Source: Paracoccaceae bacterium (GTDB lineage: Bacteria; Pseudomonadota; Alphaproteobacteria; Rhodobacterales; Rhodobacteraceae). Taken from it: a stretch of 5,339 nucleotides of DNA. The position numbers and the translations under genes are program-made. This document shows, one piece after another, positions 1 through 5,028 of this stretch (the stretch's first letter is position 1; every line of letters starts with the position of its first letter). The stretch spans positions 64,101 to 69,439 of the forward strand of contig NVXA01000003.1 of assembly GCA_002746395.1 (NCBI GenBank). Reading direction: 5' to 3'. The notes below the pieces were generated by a model. The model did not search any database. It was given only the letters and a program-made list of their open reading frames with translations, and was not told where the DNA came from.

Positions 1-1206
1 GAACAAGCGCAAAACCTGTCTGAAATGCGCGAAGAAATGGTGCGCTTTACGGCCCTGAAAGAACAATGGCAGACGGATCACGATGATCTTTTGGATACAC
101 GCCACACGCTTGGCCAGCGCAGCGCAGAAGTGGCCAGCTTGAAGGCAACCGTTGAGCATCAACGTGAAACCGACGGTACGTTGAAAGCGCAATTCACGGC
201 ATTGGCGAACGAGGTGATGAAATCCCAAGGGGCGGACTTCAAGAAGGCGAACGAGGATCACCTGACACAGGTTCTTAAGCCGCTGAAAGAACATATCGGG
301 CGTTTTGAAATTGAACTGCGCGAGGTGCATAAAGCTGCTGACAAAGACCGCGTTGCTTTGAAAACCGAGATTGAAACGCTAACAAAGCGCAGCCTTGAGG
401 TGTCCGAAGAAGCCCACAACCTGACGCAAGCCTTGAAGGGCGACACCCAGAAACAGGGCGCGTGGGGGGAGATGATCCTCGCCTCAATCCTTGATCGCAG
501 TGGCCTGCGCGAAGGCGAAGAATACGAAACCCAAGCCCACCACCGCGACGATGAAGGCCGATCCTTGCGCCCCGATGTCGTGGTCAATCTGCCCGGCGGG
601 CGCAAGCTGGTGATCGACAGTAAGGTCTCGCTGGTGGCGTATGAACGATCCATCAACGCCGAAAACGAGGCCGCGCGGGAAATCGACATGAAGGCGCACG
701 TGCTATCCGTTAAAACCCATATCGATACGTTGTCGGCCAAGAAATATCACCAACTTGATGATGGCACGGTCGAATATGTCATCATGTTCATGCCGATCGA
801 GAGCGCATTTTCCGAGGCTGTTCGCGCCCGCGAAGACCTCGCCCTTTATGCGACCGAAAAGAATGTCCTGATCGCTTCGCCCACCAATCTGATGCTGGCA
901 TTGAAAACCGTTGAAAACCTGTGGTCGGTCGAAAAGCGGAACAAGAACGCCATCGAAATCGCGAAACGGGCAGGGCTGTTATACGATAAATTCGACGGGT
1001 TCGTTGAAGATATGAAGAAGATCGGCACGCAGTTGAACACGGTCCAGAAAACCCACGAGGCCGCCGTTGGCAAGCTGACTTCGGGGCGTGGTAATCTGGT
1101 TTGGCAGGCCGAAGACCTCAAGAAACTCGGGGCGCGGGCTACCAAACAGCTTGATATTGATCACGATGGCGAGGATGATTTACTGCCTCCGCCCGACCCC
1201 TCTTGA
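1..1206 (+). CDS. rmuC: RmuC family DNA recombination protein (5' partial)
   Basis: RmuC limits certain recombination events, such as inversions at short inverted repeats, and is thought to be a nuclease-like protein. The reading frame is open from base 1, so the true start and probably an N-terminal membrane anchor lie upstream; the ATG at 25 is internal. Numbering from that ATG, residues 1-140 are charged, heptad-like and probably coiled coil, as usual for the family. The conserved RmuC domain follows from about 143 to 340. It has GAWGE (145-149), a PD-(D/E)xK-like core with RPD (182-184) and DSK (198-200) around a short beta hairpin, MPIE (256-259), SPTNL (285-289) and VEKRNKNA (302-309). 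The acidic, proline-rich tail (DHDGEDDLLPPPDPS) is variable in the family. The -35 element of the next gene overlaps the stop codon. Family assignment is secure; the nuclease activity is inferred from the fold. Confidence 0.95.
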   Translation, partial: EQAQNLSEMREEMVRFTALKEQWQTDHDDLLDTRHTLGQRSAEVASLKATVEHQRETDGTLKAQFTALANEVMKSQGADFKKANEDHLTQVLKPLKEHIGRFEIELREVHKAADKDRVALKTEIETLTKRSLEVSEEAHNLTQALKGDTQKQGAWGEMILASILDRSGLREGEEYETQAHHRDDEGRSLRPDVVVNLPGGRKLVIDSKVSLVAYERSINAENEAAREIDMKAHVLSVKTHIDTLSAKKYHQLDDGTVEYVIMFMPIESAFSEAVRAREDLALYATEKNVLIASPTNLMLALKTVENLWSVEKRNKNAIEIAKRAGLLYDKFDGFVEDMKKIGTQLNTVQKTHEAAVGKLTSGRGNLVWQAEDLKKLGARATKQLDIDHDGEDDLLPPPDPS

Positions 1207-1227
1207 AACGCTGAAAACCGCGCATAT
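1202..1227 (+). promoter_or_regulatory. RpoH (sigma-32) type heat-shock promoter for hsp20
   Basis: CTTGAAA at 1202-1208 is an exact match to the sigma-32 -35 consensus. After 11 bases comes GCGCATAT at 1220-1227, which agrees with the -10 consensus CCCCATNT at five of its seven fixed positions, including CAT and the final T. The spacing falls within the usual 11-16 bases. The -35 overlaps the rmuC stop codon (TGA 1204-1206). Transcription would start near 1234, giving a leader of about 90 nt before the hsp20 start. The match and the downstream gene support each other; start-site mapping is missing. Confidence 0.65.
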
Positions 1228-1236
1228 GTATCAGCT

Positions 1237-1325
1237 ACCGGATGCCACTAACGGGTCCGGTGAATGTAAATCGGCTCGTCCATATCGGAGGGCCAAACTA
1301 ACCATCGCTTTTAGGAGGATGCATT
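1237..1325 (+). promoter_or_regulatory. ROSE-like RNA thermometer in the hsp20 leader
   Basis: The leader can fold into three successive hairpins: ACCGGA (1237-1242) with TCCGGT (1256-1261); GGCTC (1273-1277) with GGGCC (1290-1294, one G-U pair); and 1303-1310 with 1315-1321. In the third, CATC (1303-1306) pairs with GATG (1318-1321), G1307 bulges out, and CTT (1308-1310) pairs with GAG (1315-1317) including one G-U, leaving loop TTAG. The Shine-Dalgarno AGGAGG (1313-1318, 7 nt before the ATG) is largely inside this hairpin. The pairing of UCGCU (1305-1309) with AGGA (1316-1319) and a bulged G is the hallmark UYGCU/AGGA element of ROSE thermometers, which control many alphaproteobacterial small heat-shock genes. 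I read it as blocking translation until heat melts it. The fold was drawn by hand. Confidence 0.6.
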
Positions 1326-1778
1326 ATGCGTACTTATGACCTATCCCCGCTTTACCGTTCCACTGTCGGTTTTGACCGTCTGGCCAGCATTATGGACAGC
1401 GTGAAATCCACGGATTCCAGCCAAAGCGGCTACCCCCCTTATAACATCGAAAAAATCGGCGAGGATGCGTACCGCATTTCGATCGCCGTTGCCGGCTTCA
1501 CCGACGCCGATCTGACGATTGAAGCCCGTGATGGCCAGTTGGTCATCTCTGGCAAGAAAGTCACGGAGGAAGAAGAAGTAAACTACCTTCACCGTGGAAT
1601 CGCCACGCGCGCGTTTGAAAAACGTTTCCAGTTGGCAGACCATGTTCGCGCCCTTGGCGCAACGACTGAAAACGGCCTTTTGCACGTTGATCTGGTGCGC
1701 GAAGTGCCCGAAGCCCTGAAGCCGCGCAAGATTGAAATTGTCGCTGCCGGTCAGGTCGAAGGCTCCGTCGAAGTATAA
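1326..1778 (+). CDS. ibpA: Hsp20/IbpA-type small heat-shock protein
   Basis: ATP-independent cytoplasmic holdase that binds unfolding proteins in large oligomers and hands them to DnaK/ClpB. The 150-residue length is typical of bacterial class A small heat-shock proteins. The N-terminal arm opens with MRTYDLSPLYRSTVGFDRL, as in IbpA. The alpha-crystallin domain spans about 37-135 and starts with YPPYNIEK (36-43). It includes LHRGIATRAFEKRFQLADHV (88-107), where the dimer-forming strand and the arginine/phenylalanine-rich core lie, and the A-x(4)-G-x-L signature at 112-119 (ATTENGLL). IEI at 136-138 is the C-terminal IxI motif that docks into neighbouring subunits. The ATG is chosen because AGGAGG lies 7 nt upstream. 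It is a single-gene unit with its own heat-shock promoter, thermometer-like leader and terminator. The symbol is by family resemblance; hspA or hsp20 would be equally acceptable. Confidence 0.95.
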   Translation: MRTYDLSPLYRSTVGFDRLASIMDSVKSTDSSQSGYPPYNIEKIGEDAYRISIAVAGFTDADLTIEARDGQLVISGKKVTEEEEVNYLHRGIATRAFEKRFQLADHVRALGATTENGLLHVDLVREVPEALKPRKIEIVAAGQVEGSVEV

Positions 1779-1803
1779 GCCTGCTTTTAATACCTGTTCA
1801 CAG

Positions 1804-1840
1804 ACCCGCTCCGATTCCCTCGGGGCGGGTTTTTTATTTT
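1804..1840 (+). terminator. Rho-independent terminator of hsp20
   Basis: An 11-bp stem (1804-1814 with 1820-1830, one G-U pair, loop TTCCC) is followed by six T in a row and then ATTTT. It begins 25 bases after the hsp20 stop and closes the heat-shock unit. Confidence 0.92.
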
Positions 1841-1841
1841 C

Positions 1842-1871
1842 GGCGAAGGACTGCCTGTTTTTTGCTTCGCC
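1842..1871 (+). repeat. 7-bp perfect inverted repeat over the -35 region
   Basis: GGCGAAG (1842-1848) and CTTCGCC (1865-1871) are perfect inverted copies separated by 16 bases. Their centres are 23 bp apart, just over two helical turns, and the right arm ends two bases before the TATAAT at 1874. The placement suits an operator for the following gene. No T-run follows, so it is not a second terminator. No regulator can be named. Confidence 0.4.
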
Positions 1872-1879
1872 TGTATAAT
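1851..1879 (+). promoter_or_regulatory. Promoter of the pseudo-caspase gene
   Basis: TATAAT at 1874-1879 is a perfect housekeeping -10. At a 17-bp spacing the -35 would be CTGCCT (1851-1856), only a 3/6 match, so the promoter may need an activator or other contacts. A start near 1886 would give a leader of about 55 nt. Confidence 0.5.
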
Positions 1880-1929
1880 TTGGTGTGAAAATACAATCGC
1901 TCTGTTAACATTTCTACAAATTGATTGTC

Positions 1930-1935
1930 GGAGGA
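1930..1935 (+). promoter_or_regulatory. Ribosome binding site deciding the start at 1942
   Basis: GGAGGA lies 6 nt before the ATG at 1942. An in-frame TTG at 1921 would put this site inside the coding region and add seven non-signal residues ahead of a good signal peptide, so the ATG is preferred. Confidence 0.85.
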
Positions 1936-1941
1936 AACATT

Positions 1942-3555
1942 ATGCAAGTTCGATTCAAACATTTGGCAACCGCCTTGACCCTTTCAATGGCCGCTATGGC
2001 GGGGGGCGTTTCAGCCGCCGACCTCGCGTTGATTATCAGCAATGGTGATTACGATAACCTGTCGGATCAACGCAAAATATCGCGCAAGCACGCTGGTCTG
2101 GTTCAAGCCTTCAAAGATCAGGGATTCGAGGTGATCGAGGGTTCTGACCTTACCCGCCTTCAGATGCTGGCACTGACCAAACGCGCAAGCAGCATCAGCG
2201 AGGCGGTTGATAATTTTGTTATCGTTCTGTCCGGCAATATCGTAAATGACGGTCAACAGACGTGGGTTCTGCCTGTTGATATGGCGGGTGGTTCCTTGTT
2301 GGATGCCGCCTTTGGCGCGCCGACGCTGGATACATTCTTGGCGATGGCTGGCGCGAAACCCGGTCATGCCTCCGTTTTTGTGGGGATCAGTGATGTTGAT
2401 CCGGCCCGTAACAGCGGCCTGAAATTAGGCATTGGCGATGCCGCCATTCCGCAAGGTGTGTTGCTGGTAAGCGGGCAGGCGAGCGATATCGAAGACTTGC
2501 TAAGCGATGATCTGCTGGGCAGTAATCGCACGATGTCCGAACTGTTGGCCAACCCGTCTCGTATGGATGTTGCCGGGTATGTCTCGCCTGACAGTGGCCT
2601 AAGTGGCCCGTCTGCGCCGTCGGAAACATCCGCCCCCGGCAACTGGGTGGATTTCGTGGCCGAACAAACGCTGTGGGCCGTTGCCGACAAAAGTAACAAT
2701 CCTGACGACCTTGAAGAATATCTGCGCCGCTTCCCGAACGGAATTTTTGCACAAGCCGCGCGCGCACGCCTAGAGGATGCCACGCCTGTTATCGTTGCGC
2801 CGACACCCAAAGAGATCGAAGCCGCCTTACACCTAAGCCGCGATGCACGTCGGGTGATTCAGAGTAACCTGACGTTATTGGGGTTTGATACGCGCGGCGT
2901 TGACGGTATCCTTGGCCGTGGTTCTCGCGCTGCAATTTCGTCGTGGCAGCGCAGCCAAGGGTTCGAGGCAACGGGATATCTGACCAACACACAAATCGCA
3001 CGGTTGAACCAACAAGGTGATACCGAACGTTTAATTCAGGAAGCTGCCGATCGCCGTTTCTGGAATGCGACGGGCGCCAGTGGTAACAAAGCCGATTTGG
3101 AATTGTATCTGCAACGCTATCCCGCAGGTGTTTTTGCGGACGAAGCGCGTGAACGTCTGGCGGTTTATGAAGCCGAAGATCATACCCGTCAGGACAGTGC
3201 TGCGTGGACCACTGCAATTGCTGTTAACACGGCTGCCGGTTACCGCGCTTACCTAGTTGATTTTCCCGAAGGGATTTACGCAACTGTGGCCAAGCAACGG
3301 ATCGAAGCGCTGGACCCTGCCGGACGAAACGATGCCAGTGTTGCCAAAGCGGCAGAAGATCGTCTTAACCTGAATGTGGCCACCCGTCTGTTGATCGAGA
3401 ACCGTTTGAACAGCGCGGGCTTCAATCCCGGCCTTGTGGACGGCAGGTTTGATGATCGCACGCGCAGGGCGATTCAGAAATACCAGAAGAACCGCGGCCT
3501 TAACCAAACCGGTTACATCGATTCTGCCACGGTGCGTGCGCTTCTGCGGGGATAA
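1942..3555 (+). CDS. Exported pseudo-caspase with two peptidoglycan-binding domains
   Basis: A 537-residue protein. Residues 1-25 form a Sec signal peptide (MQVRFKH, a hydrophobic core, cleavage near VSA|AD), so it should be periplasmic. Residues 26 to about 200 resemble the caspase/metacaspase (peptidase C14) p20 fold: LALIISNGDY, GFEVIEGSDL, then FVIVLSGN and WVLPVD. At the usual catalytic His (YSGHG) it has Asn99, and at the usual DACR position it reads GISD (148-151). The protein contains no cysteine at all, so it cannot be a cysteine protease. About 210-233 is a Ser/Pro/Gly linker. Three related modules follow (about 235-278, 370-407, 418-457), each ending YL..FP.G.fA..A..RL or close to it. 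Two PG_binding_1 domains lie at about 298-356 and 475-535, each with a (V)DG.(F/L)..R(T/S)R.AI..(Y/W)Q..(R/Q)G....GY signature. The likely role is a cell-wall-bound scaffold or sensor; its partner is unknown. It stands alone as a single-gene unit with its own promoter and terminator. Caspase homology is by eye and less sure than the peptidoglycan-binding domains. Confidence 0.85.
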   Translation: MQVRFKHLATALTLSMAAMAGGVSAADLALIISNGDYDNLSDQRKISRKHAGLVQAFKDQGFEVIEGSDLTRLQMLALTKRASSISEAVDNFVIVLSGNIVNDGQQTWVLPVDMAGGSLLDAAFGAPTLDTFLAMAGAKPGHASVFVGISDVDPARNSGLKLGIGDAAIPQGVLLVSGQASDIEDLLSDDLLGSNRTMSELLANPSRMDVAGYVSPDSGLSGPSAPSETSAPGNWVDFVAEQTLWAVADKSNNPDDLEEYLRRFPNGIFAQAARARLEDATPVIVAPTPKEIEAALHLSRDARRVIQSNLTLLGFDTRGVDGILGRGSRAAISSWQRSQGFEATGYLTNTQIARLNQQGDTERLIQEAADRRFWNATGASGNKADLELYLQRYPAGVFADEARERLAVYEAEDHTRQDSAAWTTAIAVNTAAGYRAYLVDFPEGIYATVAKQRIEALDPAGRNDASVAKAAEDRLNLNVATRLLIENRLNSAGFNPGLVDGRFDDRTRRAIQKYQKNRGLNQTGYIDSATVRALLRG

Positions 3556-3563
3556 TGCATACA

Positions 3564-3593
3564 AAAAAGCCGCGCTAACCGGCGCGGCTTTTT
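3564..3593. terminator. Bidirectional terminator between convergent genes
   Basis: GCCGCGC (3569-3575) pairs with GCGCGGC (3582-3588) around loop TAACCG. Flanking A-run (3563-3568) and T-run (3589-3593) extend the stem and provide a U-tract on both strands: five on the plus strand, six on the minus strand. It lies 8 bases after the pseudo-caspase stop and 23 bases beyond the rpmJ stop, so it serves both. Confidence 0.92.
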
Positions 3594-3616
3594 CGAATTC
3601 AAATTGTCGAGGCGTA

Positions 3617-3742
3617 TCAGCCCTGACGTGCCTTGAAACGTGGGTTCGTCTTGTTGATGACGTAAACACGGCCCTTACGGCGAACAACGCGGCAATCGCG
3701 GTGACGCGCCTTAAGGGAGCGAAGCGAATTTTTGACTTTCAT
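3617..3742 (-). CDS. rpmJ: 50S ribosomal protein L36
   Basis: A 41-residue, very basic protein, starting [20 protein letters not shown] and ending NPRFKARQG. This is the L36 fold of the large ribosomal subunit, which binds 23S rRNA. The form is the zinc-free one: only one cysteine (Cys17) is present, whereas the 37-38-residue type carries a CxxC zinc ribbon. Many alphaproteobacteria have only this version. The ATG at 3742 has AGGAG (3750-3754 on this strand) 7 nt upstream. It lies downstream of the tRNA-Val gene in the same direction, and the bidirectional terminator follows it. Identification rests on near full-length recognition of the family. Confidence 0.97.
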   Translation of the reverse strand: MKVKNSLRSLKARHRDCRVVRRKGRVYVINKTNPRFKARQG

Positions 3743-3760
3743 AGTCTCTCTCCTATCAGC

Positions 3761-3777
3761 GGCGCGGTCATTGCGCC
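3761..3777 (-). promoter_or_regulatory. Small hairpin in the rpmJ leader
   Basis: GGCGC and GCGCC arms of 5 bp enclose a 7-base loop just before the rpmJ ribosome binding site (hairpin ends 6 bases upstream of AGGAG). I found no convincing separate promoter between the tRNA and rpmJ (3743-3815). The hairpin may be leader structure, or chance. Confidence 0.3.
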
Positions 3778-3793
3778 TGGTTTATCTTGGTCT

Positions 3794-3818
3794 CCATCCC
3801 CACGCGGGTGGGGAATGG
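3794..3818 (-). other. Strong hairpin at the 3' end of tRNA-Val
   Basis: Read on the minus strand, CCAT, a bulged T and CCCCAC pair with GTGGGG and ATGG around a CCGC loop: 10 bp with one bulge. The first three bases are the encoded CCA of the tRNA. No U-tract follows, so an ordinary intrinsic terminator is unlikely; a processing stem or partial terminator is more plausible. Confidence 0.6.
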
Positions 3819-3890
3819 TGGGTATAACTGGGATCGAACCAGTGACCCCTTCGATGTCAACGAAGTGCTCTCCCGCTGAGCTATACACCC
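3816..3890 (-). tRNA. tRNA-Val (anticodon GAC)
   Basis: A 75-nt cloverleaf on the minus strand. Acceptor GGGTGTA pairs with TATACCC (one G-U), D arm GCTC/GAGC, anticodon stem CTTCG/CGAAG with loop TTGACAT giving anticodon GAC, five-base variable loop, T arm ACTGG/CCAGT with loop TTCGATC, discriminator A, and an encoded CCA at 3818-3816. It reads the valine codons GUC and GUU. Confidence 0.98.
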
Positions 3891-3902
3891 GAAAAGCAAT
3901 AA

Positions 3903-3920
3903 GTGCTGCCGAAGCAACAC
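3903..3920 (-). other. cUUCGg tetraloop hairpin in the tRNA-Val 5' leader
   Basis: On the minus strand GTGTTGC and GCAGCAC form a 7-bp stem (one G-U) closed by a C(UUCG)G tetraloop, one of the most stable RNA loops. It ends 12 bases before the mature tRNA 5' end, within the leader that RNase P removes, and is followed by the U-rich TTATTGCTTTTC. Confidence 0.6.
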
Positions 3921-3929
3921 TCACGTGAG
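3920..3929. repeat. 10-bp palindrome CTCACGTGAG at the tRNA start site
   Basis: A perfect palindrome covering the expected transcription start of the tRNA promoter (start near 3927). It could be an operator or chance; one base is shared with the leader hairpin. Confidence 0.3.
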
Positions 3930-3933
3930 GGTT

Positions 3934-3962
3934 TCTATAAAAGGAGTCGCGATAGGGTTCAA
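3934..3962 (-). promoter_or_regulatory. Housekeeping promoter of tRNA-Val (and perhaps rpmJ)
   Basis: On the minus strand, TTGAAC (-35, 3962-3957), a 17-bp spacer and TATAGA (-10, 3939-3934). Each box matches the sigma-70 consensus at four or five positions and the spacing is ideal. The start would fall near 3927, about 37 nt before the mature tRNA. Confidence 0.75.
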
Positions 3963-4012
3963 GGCCTTTTCCAAAGAACCTGCCTGCGGTATCGTTGTCT
4001 TAACAGGTCGTG

Positions 4013-4017
4013 AAGGA
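4013..4017 (+). promoter_or_regulatory. Ribosome binding site leaving the amidohydrolase start ambiguous
   Basis: AAGGA lies 5 nt before an in-frame TTG (4023) and 11 nt before the ATG (4029). The ATG is the stronger codon, but the spacing is long; with TTG the spacing is short. The two choices differ by only two residues. Confidence 0.55.
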
Positions 4018-4028
4018 AAATATTGAAG

Positions 4029-4886
4029 ATGCGCGATATTTACACCCTTAAATCCCCGCAAAACCCGCATTCCTGCGTGGTTTTCAATTCGCCTCACAGC
4101 GGATCGGCTTATCCAGCTGAATTTATGGCCTCTACGAAACTTGATTCTCTGGCCATTCGCAGTTCCGAAGATGCGTTTGTTAACGAATTATTCAAAGATG
4201 CCCCCGAACATGGCGCCCATCTGTTGTACGCTCATGCACCCCGCGCCTTCATCGACCTTAACCGCAGCGCAACCGAGCTGGACCCAGCCATCGTGCAAGG
4301 GGCAATACGCGCGCCTGCCAACCCGCGTATTGCCGCAGGTCTGGGGGTGATTCCGCGAATCGTCGGGAACGGGCAGGTCATCCGAACCGGCAAAATCCCG
4401 ATGACGGAGGCCCGGAACCGTATTGCCAGCTATTACACGCCTTATCACAGCTGTCTGCGCAATCTGATTGATATGCAGCGCGGCATCCACGGTATGGCAG
4501 TACTGATCGACTGCCACTCCATGCCGCAAAAATCGCTGAAGGCGGCCCCGTTGGTGCGTGGCAAGCAGCCCGACATCATTCTTGGCGATAGGTTCGGGGC
4601 ATCGTGTGATCGCTGGATCATGGACGCGGCCACACAAATATTGGCCGCTGCCGGATTCGTTGTTGCACGAAATGCCCCGTTTTCGGGGGGATATATCACC
4701 CAGCATTATGGCCGCCCCTCCAAAGGGGTGCATGCCTTCCAAATCGAGATTAACCGCGCCCTTTACATGGACGAGACCCGCGTTGAGCGCGCTGAAACCT
4801 TTGATAAAATCGCTGAAACGCTGTCAGATGTGACCCGCCAGTTGGCCAAGATCGGCCCCGCATCAACCGCGCTTGCGGCTGAATAG
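4029..4886 (+). CDS. N-formylglutamate amidohydrolase family protein
   Basis: This family hydrolyses N-formyl-L-glutamate to formate and glutamate, the last step of one histidine degradation route, and related members act on other acylated amino acids. The 285-residue cytoplasmic protein is of usual length. Family motifs in order: VVFNSPHSG (17-25), SSEDAFV (45-51), APRAFIDLNRSATELDP (70-86), YTPYH (136-140), LIDCHSMP (159-166), FSGGYI (218-223) and FQIEINRALYMDE (237-249). His23, Glu47 and His163 are candidate metal or catalytic residues, inferred from the zinc-peptidase-like fold of the family. No hut genes are nearby, so the histidine role and the name hutG are not supported by context. 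It diverges from the tRNA-Val promoter. Its own promoter in 3963-4012 is not obvious, and no plus-strand terminator with a U-tract follows. The ATG was chosen over the TTG six bases upstream. Confidence 0.88.
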   Translation: MRDIYTLKSPQNPHSCVVFNSPHSGSAYPAEFMASTKLDSLAIRSSEDAFVNELFKDAPEHGAHLLYAHAPRAFIDLNRSATELDPAIVQGAIRAPANPRIAAGLGVIPRIVGNGQVIRTGKIPMTEARNRIASYYTPYHSCLRNLIDMQRGIHGMAVLIDCHSMPQKSLKAAPLVRGKQPDIILGDRFGASCDRWIMDAATQILAAAGFVVARNAPFSGGYITQHYGRPSKGVHAFQIEINRALYMDETRVERAETFDKIAETLSDVTRQLAKIGPASTALAAE

Positions 4887-4892
4887 CGGGCG

Positions 4893-4919
4893 AAAAAAAA
4901 GGCCGCTCAAGTGGCGGCC
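4893..4919 (-). terminator. Minus-strand Rho-independent terminator (dinB or small RNA)
   Basis: GGCCGC (4901-4906) pairs with GCGGCC (4914-4919) around a 7-base loop. On the minus strand it is followed by eight T (4900-4893). No U-tract exists on the plus strand, so it ends leftward transcription coming from dinB or from a start in between; it also insulates the 3' end of the amidohydrolase gene. Confidence 0.85.
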
Positions 4920-4993
4920 CTAAGTCCAGGGAGGAAATAACTTCCTATTCGGAAGCCAACGATAAAATCATATCGTGTGAGGTGAATGTAATC

Positions 4994-5028
4994 GTGCAAT
5001 GCAGCAAAGTAAATTGTGCGCCGCAGCA
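4994..5028. repeat. Two 13-bp TGC-N3-GCA direct repeats, operator-like
   Basis: GTGCAATGCAGCA (4994-5006) and GTGCGCCGCAGCA (5016-5028) match at 10 of 13 positions and differ only in the central three bases. They start 22 bp apart, about two helical turns. Each core, GTGC-N3-GCAG, is one base from the CTGC-N3/4-GCAG type reported for PhaR, the polyhydroxybutyrate regulator of alphaproteobacteria. Which protein binds is inference. Confidence 0.45.

Noticed and set aside
258..740. Minus-strand open frame of 160 codons opposite rmuC
   Set aside because: It is antisense to the conserved RmuC domain and has no recognisable protein features.
1237..1261. ACCGGA/TCCGGT hairpin as a terminator of rmuC
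   Set aside because: The stem is 6 bp with a 13-base loop and no U-tract; it fits better as part of the hsp20 leader.
1088..1339. Plus-strand open frame of 83 codons spanning the rmuC end and the hsp20 leader
   Set aside because: It runs through the heat-shock promoter, the leader hairpins and the hsp20 ribosome binding site, with no homology.
1921..1941. TTG at 1921 as the start of the pseudo-caspase protein
   Set aside because: It places the Shine-Dalgarno inside the gene and adds seven residues before a normal signal peptide.
2364..2810. Minus-strand open frames of 118-148 codons opposite the pseudo-caspase gene
   Set aside because: They are low-complexity, arginine/serine-rich translations typical of the antisense of a GC-rich gene; the plus-strand frame has domains, a signal peptide and a good ribosome binding site.
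3434..3928. Plus-strand open frame of 164 codons across the terminator, rpmJ and tRNA-Val
   Set aside because: It overlaps the 3' end of the pseudo-caspase gene, a terminator, the antisense of rpmJ and the tRNA gene, and resembles no protein; the rpmJ and tRNA calls are decisive.
3956..3980. GGTTC-N15-GAACC inverted repeat between the tRNA promoter and the amidohydrolase gene
   Set aside because: Arms of only 5 bp with a long spacer, overlapping the tRNA -35; not above chance.
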